13,175 nucleotides of DNA from assembly GCA_016936695.1 (NCBI GenBank), contig JAFGXK010000131.1, forward strand, positions 1 to 13,175. Direction: 5' to 3'. Under the pieces are notes generated by a model that saw only the letters and a list, made by a program, of their open reading frames with translations, did not search any database and was not told where the DNA came from. The DNA is from Bacteroidales bacterium. GTDB taxonomy: Bacteria > Bacteroidota > Bacteroidia > Bacteroidales > VadinHA17. Position 1 is the stretch's first letter, and each line of letters starts with the position of its first letter. This document shows, in pieces, positions 6,889 through 13,175 of this stretch. A program made the translations under genes and the position numbers.

Positions 6889-8790
6889 ATGTCACCACAA
6901 TTTCTTAAGGAAGTACTGAGCAAAATTAAAGAGTCAAAAATAGCTGTTATCGGAGACTTTTGCCTCGATGCCTACTGGTTCATCGATGAATCAAAAAGCG
7001 AAATCTCGATTGAAACCGGAAAGCCCACCACTCCGGTCAGGCAGCAAAAGTACTCTCTGGGAGGGGCAGGAAATGTAGCAAACAACTTAACATCAATTGG
7101 AGTTAAGGATGTAAGGGCTTTCGGCGTCATCGGCAGCGATCCTTTCGGGGCAGAAATGATCGGGATCATGAACGGCAACGGAATCAATACCCGTAACATG
7201 ATGGTCCAGGAAAACAACTGGGCAACCCACGTTTACATAAAACCGCATATTGATGAGGATGAACAGAGCCGTATTGATTTTGGTAATTTCAATATCCTTT
7301 CAGAAGAAACTGCAGACAGTATCATTGCCAGCCTCAGGATTGAACTGAACGAAGTCGACCTGGTAATTATAAACCAGCAGGTTCCCTCAGGTATTCACAC
7401 TCAGTATTTCAGACAGAAAATCACCGATGTAATCCGGCAGTTCCCCGACAGGATTTTCATAACCGACAGCAGACATTTCTCCGACCAGTACACGGGCTCC
7501 TTCAGGAAGATGAATGACAGGGAGGCTGTAAGGCTTTGCATGGTGAACAAGAATCCTGATGAAATCGTTTCATACCCTGAAGTGATAAATGCGGCAGAGA
7601 GGCTGTTCGAGAGATACATGAAGCCTCTGTTCATTACCAGGGGGAGCCGTGGTTCAATTGTAACCGACGATAAGGGAATACTGGAGATTGAATCGATGAT
7701 GATAACTTCAAGAACAGATACAGTGGGAGCTGGCGACAGCTATCTTGCAGGAGCTGCTGCAGCACTTGCTGCGGGATATTCTCTCGGAACAGCCGGCAGA
7801 TTGGGAACTTTTACTGCCGGGGTAACAGTTCAGAAACTTTTTCAGACCGGCACGGCAACTCCAGAGGAAGTGATGAGCATCGCCACCGATGCCGATTATA
7901 TTTATCACCCCGACATTGCCGAAGATATAAGACAGGCGAAATATCATGAAGATTCCGAAATCGAAATAATAACACGATGGCACAGACATCCGGAAATAAA
8001 ACATGCCATTTTAGACAATGACGGAACAATATCTACTCTCCGCGAAGGTTGGGAACAGATAATGGCTCCGATGATGATAAGGGCAATTCTGGGCGACAGA
8101 TATGAGGATGCTGATGAAACGGTTTTCACAAAAGTAAAATCGGCAGTCGACGACCTTATTGATAAAACCACGGGCATCCAGACACTAAGGCAAATGGTTC
8201 ATCTTGCCGGACTTGTCAGGGAATTTGGGTTTGTTGAGGAAGGAGATATACTTGATGCTCACGGTTACAAGGAGATTTATAACGACGATCTTCTTGCTTT
8301 GGTAAGAAGACGGGAAGAAAAACTAAGGCGGGGAGAAATTACAATCGATGACCAGACGATCAAAAATGCCATCCCTTTTTTAAAGCTTCTTTATGACAAA
8401 GGAATCAAACTCTGGCTCACAAGCGGGACAGATACCGCCGACGTAAAGCACGAAGCGGCTCTTCTGGGTCACGATTACCTGTTTGAAGGCAGGATCTACG
8501 GGGGAACAGGCAATATAAATTCCGAGGCAAAGAAGATGGTGCTCGATTCAATTCTTGATTCGATAGGAAAAGAAGAAGCAGCATCAATTATCACTTTTGG
8601 CGACGGACCGGTCGAAATCAGGGAGACACACAAGCGCGGCGGACTTACTGCAGGAGTTGCCAGCAACGAACTCAGGCGTTTCGGCCTTAATCCCATGAAA
8701 CGGACGCGGCTGATAAAGGCAGGCGCCGATATTATTATCCCCGACTTTTCACAGGCGGATATTCTGCTTGGAATGCTTAATATCATATAG
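6889..8790 (+). CDS. Fused HldE-kinase-like PfkB sugar kinase and HAD-family phosphatase
   Basis: This 633-residue protein is a two-domain fusion. Residues 1-340 are a PfkB/ribokinase-type kinase closest in style to the kinase half of HldE: GDFCLDAYW (22-30), GGAGNVANNL (58-67) and the DTVGAGDS signature (277-284) with catalytic base D283. Residues 370-633 are a haloacid-dehalogenase phosphatase: nucleophile D376 and acid/base D378 in DNDGT, motif II LTSGT (510-514), candidate motif III lysines K548/K549, and FGDGPVEIRE (570-579). About 120 helical residues between motifs I and II form a large C1-type cap, unlike zinc-containing GmhB. The nucleotidyltransferase half of HldE is absent. The implied reactions are heptose-7-P to heptose-1,7-bisphosphate, then to heptose-1-phosphate. 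It starts 10 bases after gmhA and its TAG is followed directly by the next ATG. Confidence 0.85.
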   Translation: MSPQFLKEVLSKIKESKIAVIGDFCLDAYWFIDESKSEISIETGKPTTPVRQQKYSLGGAGNVANNLTSIGVKDVRAFGVIGSDPFGAEMIGIMNGNGINTRNMMVQENNWATHVYIKPHIDEDEQSRIDFGNFNILSEETADSIIASLRIELNEVDLVIINQQVPSGIHTQYFRQKITDVIRQFPDRIFITDSRHFSDQYTGSFRKMNDREAVRLCMVNKNPDEIVSYPEVINAAERLFERYMKPLFITRGSRGSIVTDDKGILEIESMMITSRTDTVGAGDSYLAGAAAALAAGYSLGTAGRLGTFTAGVTVQKLFQTGTATPEEVMSIATDADYIYHPDIAEDIRQAKYHEDSEIEIITRWHRHPEIKHAILDNDGTISTLREGWEQIMAPMMIRAILGDRYEDADETVFTKVKSAVDDLIDKTTGIQTLRQMVHLAGLVREFGFVEEGDILDAHGYKEIYNDDLLALVRRREEKLRRGEITIDDQTIKNAIPFLKLLYDKGIKLWLTSGTDTADVKHEAALLGHDYLFEGRIYGGTGNINSEAKKMVLDSILDSIGKEEAASIITFGDGPVEIRETHKRGGLTAGVASNELRRFGLNPMKRTRLIKAGADIIIPDFSQADILLGMLNII

Positions 8791-9909
8791 ATGACCAGCA
8801 AAAAATTTGACCGGAACCGGTTGTTCATCCGAAGCCTTGATGACAGAAAAAACCAGATCATATTCTGCGAAAAACAAGTGTCGCCCGGATTCAGACCTGA
8901 GAACCTTTCTGATGAAGTCTCAGGTATAATATGTGAAACTGCTTCAAGGATTATTAAAGCCAGAAAAGAGAACAGGTCTGTTATCCTTGCTTTTGGAGCC
9001 CACACAATAAAAAACGGACTGGGCCCAGTACTTACAGAACTTATCCGCCGGGGATGGGTTACTCACCTTGCCACCAACGGTGCGGGAATAATTCACGACT
9101 GGGAATTCGCTTTCCAGGGAGAATCGGGAGAAAACGTAAGGGAGAATGTTGACAAAGGCCAATTCGGAATATGGCAGGAAACGGGTCTTTTCATTAACCT
9201 GGCTATAACAGTCGGAGCATTTGAAAAAATGGGTTATGGAGAATCGGTGGGCAAAATGATCTCAAGGGAGGGGCTCGACATACCGGATTTGCAGTTTCTG
9301 GCTGACGAGACAGTGAAGAAAATCAAAGAGGATCCTTCATATGCTGCATCAGCCGCTGACCTGTATGAAACGGTGAAGAAACGCAGGATCAAGCCAGGCT
9401 TCATGAGTATTCCTCACCCTTTTAAACAATATTCGGTACAATGTGCGGCATATGACCTTGGTGTACCGTTTACCGGACATCCAATGATAGGACATGATAT
9501 AATTTATACCCATCCCGCAAACAACGGAGCAGCGATTGGCAGGACTGCACTAAGGGACTTTCTGAGTTATGCCGGCAGTGTTGCTAACATAGGCGGAGGA
9601 GTCTATCTGTCGGTCGGATCGGCAGTCATGTCGCCGATGATCTTTGAAAAATCGCTGTCAATGGCTCAGAATATTGAGATCCGGAATGGGAAACATATCG
9701 ACGGCCATTTGATCGTTGTTGTTGATCTTGCGGAAAATGAATGGGACTGGAGCAAACAGGGGGAGCCTTCGCCCGATAATCCTTCATACTATCTGAGATA
9801 CTGCAAAACCTTCAGCCGGATGGGAGGTAAAATGAATTACCTCCGTGCCGACAACAGGGATTTCCTGTGCGAACTTTATCACAGATTGTCCGAAACCGGA
9901 TCCGCCTGA
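8791..9909 (+). CDS. Conserved protein of unknown function, faintly deoxyhypusine-synthase-like, last gene of the sugar-phosphate operon
   Basis: I do not recognise this 372-residue protein with certainty. It has strongly patterned, enzyme-like motifs: AFGAHTIKNGLGP (67-79), ATNGAGIIHDWEFAFQG (94-110), GQFGIWQETG (123-132), GHDIIYTHPANNGAAIG (234-250) and NIGGGVYLSVGSAVMSP (266-282). Glycine-rich loops plus conserved His-Asp pairs suggest a Rossmann-like nucleotide-binding fold. The NGAGIIHD and IGGGV segments recall the NAD-binding core of deoxyhypusine synthase, but that is only an impression, and no eIF5A-type substrate is expected in bacteria. There is no signal peptide or membrane helix. 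It begins immediately after the stop codon of the kinase-phosphatase gene, so it is almost certainly co-translated and may complete the same sugar pathway. Its last 31 bases overlap the convergent membrane-protein gene. Confidence 0.75.
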   Translation: MTSKKFDRNRLFIRSLDDRKNQIIFCEKQVSPGFRPENLSDEVSGIICETASRIIKARKENRSVILAFGAHTIKNGLGPVLTELIRRGWVTHLATNGAGIIHDWEFAFQGESGENVRENVDKGQFGIWQETGLFINLAITVGAFEKMGYGESVGKMISREGLDIPDLQFLADETVKKIKEDPSYAASAADLYETVKKRRIKPGFMSIPHPFKQYSVQCAAYDLGVPFTGHPMIGHDIIYTHPANNGAAIGRTALRDFLSYAGSVANIGGGVYLSVGSAVMSPMIFEKSLSMAQNIEIRNGKHIDGHLIVVVDLAENEWDWSKQGEPSPDNPSYYLRYCKTFSRMGGKMNYLRADNRDFLCELYHRLSETGSA

Positions 9910-10802
9910 GAAATTAACTGCGGTTCTTCATGTTTAACTTCTCTCAGGCTTTCCATCATGGCTGTAACACTTCCGTATCTCCATGTTTTGAGGAACAGCC
10001 TGAGAAACAGCAGCAGTTGTGATACAATCAGCATCAGAATTACACCTCCACCGGTCGAAGGGCTCCATGCCGGCAATATCAGAAATACAATAAACAGAAA
10101 CAGCATCTGAAGCAGAATCAGAACTATCATCAGCAGATATGACCTCCAGAATCCTTTGAATGTGCGCCCGAGTCCATACCCAAGGGCCGCAAAGCATGAT
10201 CCATCATTTCTGGATGCCCTCCATGCCCTCGAGTAATCGGTAACAAGAATAAATACAGGCATGATCAGAAAGATCAGCACAACACCTGCAATCCGGATGT
10301 AAGTATGTGAACTGCCGCCAGGATTTTCCGACATCCCGGAAATTCCGATGGGAACAAGGCCCAGAATCAAAACTCCGAAGCCTATGATCAGCGTCATGAT
10401 AAATGTAATGCCCAGAAAAGGAAAGAAATTGGCAGCAGCAGACCGGAAAAATTCCCTGGCAGAAAACTTTCCGCTGTCTTTTTTTACCACTCCGAAAAGT
10501 CCGCCCGTAAGAAAGGCATTGATAATGAATGCAATAAAAAAAGTAATAATTAATCCGTTTGCAAAAGCTGAAATCAGGGTTTCCCCGGCTGCACCCAGAT
10601 CAGCAAAGACTTCTATATCCGGTCCGTCAGCCAGCCTTTCAGTGACCATGCTGCTGCCAAATGCAGTGGTGAGGGAGGCCCTCAGTGGATAAACAAGCAG
10701 AATGGTCAAAAGGCTCAGGGAAAGCCATGTCACCAAAACAGCAGTTCGTACCCTGAATGTTCTGATCAACCCTGACTTTAATACACTTAATATCTTCATC
10801 AC
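9879..10802 (-). CDS. Six-helix integral membrane protein of unknown function
   Basis: This 307-residue protein has about six hydrophobic helices (19-40, 78-106, 124-150, 169-188, 219-245, 252-272), a basic N-terminus and a polar C-terminal tail of about 30 residues. Glycine-rich and arginine-containing loops (such as the segment around 189-220 with SRAWRASRND and GYGLGRTFKGFW) recall the DUF4013-like families of small-molecule-resistance or exporter-like membrane proteins, but I cannot assign it. It starts 9 bases after the stop of the M1 peptidase gene, so the two are probably one transcript and may be functionally linked at the envelope. A second ATG one codon in (10799) is an equally possible start. 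The 3' end overlaps the convergent plus-strand operon by 31 bases. Confidence 0.75.
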   Translation of the reverse strand: MMKILSVLKSGLIRTFRVRTAVLVTWLSLSLLTILLVYPLRASLTTAFGSSMVTERLADGPDIEVFADLGAAGETLISAFANGLIITFFIAFIINAFLTGGLFGVVKKDSGKFSAREFFRSAAANFFPFLGITFIMTLIIGFGVLILGLVPIGISGMSENPGGSSHTYIRIAGVVLIFLIMPVFILVTDYSRAWRASRNDGSCFAALGYGLGRTFKGFWRSYLLMIVLILLQMLFLFIVFLILPAWSPSTGGGVILMLIVSQLLLFLRLFLKTWRYGSVTAMMESLREVKHEEPQLISQADPVSDNL

Positions 10803-10811
10803 CTGAATAAA

Positions 10812-12779
10812 TTATAACAGCATTAAACTAAAATAAAACTGAACAAATGCAAGAAGTTTATTGGCCATGCGGCGTAACGGGGTATGCGACGGACTCTCAG
10901 ACAATGAGTTGTTCTTCAGATTTACATCCATGGCAATCTTATACCCGGGATCAATCTTAACCCATTTAATCTGGCGGTGACCGGTATAGGTAAAATGCCT
11001 GTACCTCTCCCTGCCATCCCATACCTCAAGAACTTCATCTCCGTTGGTGAAATGTATAAGCACTTCGACAGGAAGCATGACCTCTCCCACCCTGTCGACC
11101 ATAGCAACAGCCGTGTAAAGCGAATCCGTAACGGTATCTTCGTCCTCAGTCTCGCCGGTGTAATCTATCCTTCCCTCAGGTTTTCTGTACTTCCTGTTTT
11201 CTATCTGAGAAACCCTGTAATCGCATATTCCAGTCCCGTAAAGAGTCTGGTCAAAGAACCAGTTCAAGTCAGGTCCGAATTTATCACCATGCTCTTTCCT
11301 CACAACTTCACTTACCACATTTATGAAATCCTTTCCCGACGGATGACGGAAAGCCCACTTCCGGTAATATTCCCTGAATACATTGTTCATGGTCTCTTCC
11401 CCTACTATGCCCGTAAGGGTATGGAGTACAGTGGCTGCCTTCTGATACGACAGCATACTATATGATCCGCGTGGAAAATTCCACGAATATTCCCTGCTTG
11501 TGGCAATCTGCCTGACCGGGGACAATACGTAAGACAGCCTCAAAACTGACTTGTCGGAAACCTTTAAAAAGCGGTGATCAATCATCCCTGAATTAGGGCC
11601 GTAGAAATGGTCCAGAATCCTGGCTTCCCAGTAGGTATTAACTCCCTCGTCGAGCCAGGGTTCTTCAAATTCATTACTCGCGAGAATACCCATGAAATAG
11701 GCATGGCCAAACTCGTGAATCGTGACCATCTCAGGCAGATTAATGAATTCAGGCATTACATCGGATGATTGTGAAGTAAAAAGCGTGGTATACTCCATAC
11801 CAGAAGCACCTGAGCCCATAAGCGGAGGATCAACGATTGTCATGTAATTCCATGGATAAGGACCCACATTATTTGTCAGATAATCCAGCGCGTTTTTCAC
11901 TGCCATAAAATGCCTGTCAACCTGCTCAAGCCGTGATTCCGGAAGCAGGAGGGTAATATCAACATGATTCCATTTATCTGTGTGAACAGTGTAGCCAGGC
12001 CAGGCTGTCCATGCAAAATCAACTATATCCTCGGCACGGAATACCTGAGTCTTCAATTCACCATCGGCTTTCTCCGAAACCAGCTTTCCGCATGAGCCAG
12101 TCACATGGTCAGCAGGAAGTGTTATTTTCACATCATAAACACTGTGATTGGAATAAAACTCTGAGTGCGCGTGGAACTGATGACAGTTCCATGCTCCCCT
12201 TCCGGTTTCACCTTTCCGCACAGGTTCATAAACACCGAATTTGGGAAACCATTGCGCAACAAAATAGAAATCACCTGTAAATCCCGTCCTTCTGATATTG
12301 GAGGGGAGCTTGGTCTCGAAATCGATGACCACTGCTACTGTATCGCCCGGAAGTGCAGGTTTGGGAAGCATAACCCTGCACACTGTTTTATCCTCCCGGT
12401 TGCCGTCATCGGGACTAATGAATTCCATGAGGGGTAACAGGTCTGTTCCATTCTTCATTAAAAAGGATTTTATTTCAATCCAGCCCGGATCCTTGTCCCG
12501 TGAACCCGGAGAGCCCCCCGATTCCTTGTTAAATGTGGTCCTGTTGCTTCTGAATGCATTCATATAGAGATGCATCCGGATGTCAGGAACAGTGTCGGAG
12601 GTATTGTTAACCCAGAATGCCTCCATGGTTCCGGAAACTGTTTTTTCTTCAGTATCAAGTTTCACATCCATCCCGTAACCTGTAATTCTCTCGCTGAGCG
12701 ACTTCTGATCCGCCGGCCGGGCATACAGGAAAAAAGGGGAAATCAAAAGCGAGAAGAAAATGGCCGATTTAATCTTCAT
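10812..12779 (-). CDS. Secreted M1-family zinc metallopeptidase (aminopeptidase-like)
   Basis: This 655-residue protein starts with a signal peptide (basic KIK, hydrophobic core about 6-19, likely cut after A20). The gluzincin site is complete: H355-E-x2-H359 in TIHEFGHAYF and E378 (WLDEG) exactly 18 residues on. An exopeptidase-type SGMEY motif at 326-330 replaces GAMEN, and Y445 in LSYQKA is a good candidate for the catalytic tyrosine that stabilises the transition state. The N-terminal 270 residues are the M1 beta-domain. It should cleave peptides in the periplasm or at the outer surface. There is no T9SS sorting domain; instead the last 15-18 residues are hydrophobic (about 640-655) and may anchor or tether the protein. 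The downstream membrane protein follows after 9 bases. Confidence 0.93.
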   Translation of the reverse strand: MKIKSAIFFSLLISPFFLYARPADQKSLSERITGYGMDVKLDTEEKTVSGTMEAFWVNNTSDTVPDIRMHLYMNAFRSNRTTFNKESGGSPGSRDKDPGWIEIKSFLMKNGTDLLPLMEFISPDDGNREDKTVCRVMLPKPALPGDTVAVVIDFETKLPSNIRRTGFTGDFYFVAQWFPKFGVYEPVRKGETGRGAWNCHQFHAHSEFYSNHSVYDVKITLPADHVTGSCGKLVSEKADGELKTQVFRAEDIVDFAWTAWPGYTVHTDKWNHVDITLLLPESRLEQVDRHFMAVKNALDYLTNNVGPYPWNYMTIVDPPLMGSGASGMEYTTLFTSQSSDVMPEFINLPEMVTIHEFGHAYFMGILASNEFEEPWLDEGVNTYWEARILDHFYGPNSGMIDHRFLKVSDKSVLRLSYVLSPVRQIATSREYSWNFPRGSYSMLSYQKAATVLHTLTGIVGEETMNNVFREYYRKWAFRHPSGKDFINVVSEVVRKEHGDKFGPDLNWFFDQTLYGTGICDYRVSQIENRKYRKPEGRIDYTGETEDEDTVTDSLYTAVAMVDRVGEVMLPVEVLIHFTNGDEVLEVWDGRERYRHFTYTGHRQIKWVKIDPGYKIAMDVNLKNNSLSESPSHTPLRRMANKLLAFVQFYFSLMLL

Positions 12780-12808
12780 ATAATCAATGTTTTACTAGAT
12801 TAATTTTA

Positions 12809-12824
12809 AAGGGTCTCCACCCTT
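12809..12824. promoter_or_regulatory. Short perfect inverted repeat upstream of the M1 peptidase gene
   Basis: AAGGGT and ACCCTT are perfect 6-base arms around a 4-base loop, 30 bases ahead of the peptidase ATG. They could form a hairpin in the 5' leader or a small operator. No consensus TAnnTTTG box was found in the 70 bases between the upstream terminator and the ATG, so the promoter itself is not identified. Confidence 0.25.
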
Positions 12825-12851
12825 AGACGCATGAATAAGGCAGAAGTAACG

Positions 12852-12870
12852 AAAAAACCCCCGTTGGGGG
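12852..12870 (-). terminator. Rho-independent terminator of the gene at the right edge
   Basis: On the minus strand CCCCC-AAC-GGGGG (5-base stem, 3-base loop) is followed directly by six T (12857-12852). It lies 41 bases beyond the stop of the 12912-13175 gene and insulates the peptidase operon from it. The stem is short but all G-C. Confidence 0.8.
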
Positions 12871-12911
12871 AATTTCATGTTTAATTGCTTTTCCGAACCA
12901 AGGCAGTTTGC

Positions 12912-13175
12912 CTAATTGGCGGCTTCCTGTTTTGTGAGCGTCAGGGGGATCTCTCCTTCAAAATACACAGCCTTGCCTGTCATCTTTTTATCGGTGTCGG
13001 GCTTAAGATAAACAACAACCTCCTGGCCTTCAACGTATACAGTGAAAGAAAGAGTATCCTTTTCAACCTTTGCCTTCTCTCCTTCCAGAATGTAGCCGCT
13101 TGTTGCGAAAGATATGGAAGTAGTATACTTATCTTCAGCAAATTTCACATCAATGGTTCCTGTGTTGAATCCCTC
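12912..13175 (-). CDS. C-terminal end of a protein with a beta-rich domain (start outside window)
   Basis: The frame is open from the right edge to the TAG at 12912, giving 87 residues. Alternating hydrophobic/polar strands (TLSFTVYV, EVVVYLKP, GKAVYFEGEIPLTL) suggest a small beta-sandwich or beta-barrel, resembling the C-terminal lipocalin-like domains appended to secreted Bacteroidota hydrolases and amidohydrolases. An internal GTG at 13148 could be taken as a start, but the frame continues upstream without a stop (9 more codons to the edge) and that position has no start-site signals, so a partial gene is preferred. The main catalytic part and identity are not visible. An intrinsic terminator follows. 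Confidence 0.65.
   Translation of the reverse strand, partial: EGFNTGTIDVKFAEDKYTTSISFATSGYILEGEKAKVEKDTLSFTVYVEGQEVVVYLKPDTDKKMTGKAVYFEGEIPLTLTKQEAAN

Noticed and set aside
8496..9005. Minus-strand open frame of 169 codons spanning the end of the kinase-phosphatase gene and the start of the next.
   Set aside because: It crosses a stop/start junction of two well-supported plus-strand genes, and its composition is that of an antisense frame.
9897..9904. CGGATCCG palindrome near the convergent gene ends.
   Set aside because: Eight bases with no loop or T-tract; not a terminator and expected by chance.
1..13175. Search for CRISPR repeats, insertion sequences, tRNA/rRNA genes, phage or defence genes.
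   Set aside because: No regularly spaced repeats, transposase motifs, cloverleaf-like sequence or defence-family motifs were seen; every long region is covered by metabolic or envelope genes.

Overview
The window looks like chromosomal DNA of an anaerobic member of the Bacteroidota (Bacteroidales/Marinilabiliales-like). Start codons generally lack Shine-Dalgarno sequences, two TAnnTTTG-type -7 boxes sit in the only divergent intergenic region, base composition is moderate, and the protein families (Hdr-like iron-sulfur operon, MurK/MurQ pair, secreted M1 peptidase) fit that phylum. The taxon is inferred from style, not from a marker gene. No RNA gene, CRISPR array, insertion sequence or phage gene was seen. 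The window is almost fully coding and no stretch over 300 bases lacks a gene.

Region 1 (1-4309, minus strand): a tightly packed operon of five heterodisulfide-reductase-like genes, read right to left. They are a di-[4Fe-4S] protein, an HdrB-like CCG-domain protein, a short HdrA-like flavoprotein, a small HdrC-like di-[4Fe-4S] protein, and a membrane HdrE/NarI-like protein fused to a ferredoxin domain that runs off the left edge. Together they look like a module moving electrons between the quinone pool and a soluble thiol/disulfide, ferredoxin or nicotinamide partner. Several subunits have lost cofactor cysteines relative to the methanogen enzymes. A promoter box and a 7-13-7 inverted repeat lie in front of the operon.

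Region 2 (4484-9909, plus strand): a five-gene operon of sugar-phosphate enzymes: a BadF/BcrA-type sugar kinase (MurK-like), the MurNAc-6-phosphate etherase MurQ, a GmhA-type phosphoheptose isomerase with an insertion, a fused PfkB (HldE-kinase-like) plus HAD phosphatase, and an unrecognised conserved protein with a faint deoxyhypusine-synthase flavour. The first two recycle MurNAc from peptidoglycan. The last three read as sedoheptulose-7-P to heptose-7-P to heptose-1,7-bisP to heptose-1-P, plus an unknown step. This combination is the best candidate for something undescribed.

Region 3 (9879-12779, minus strand): a secreted M1-family metallopeptidase followed by a six-helix membrane protein of unknown function, whose 3' end overlaps the 3' end of the plus-strand operon. 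Region 4 (12912-13175, minus strand): the C-terminal end of a protein whose start lies beyond the right edge, closed by a clear intrinsic terminator.
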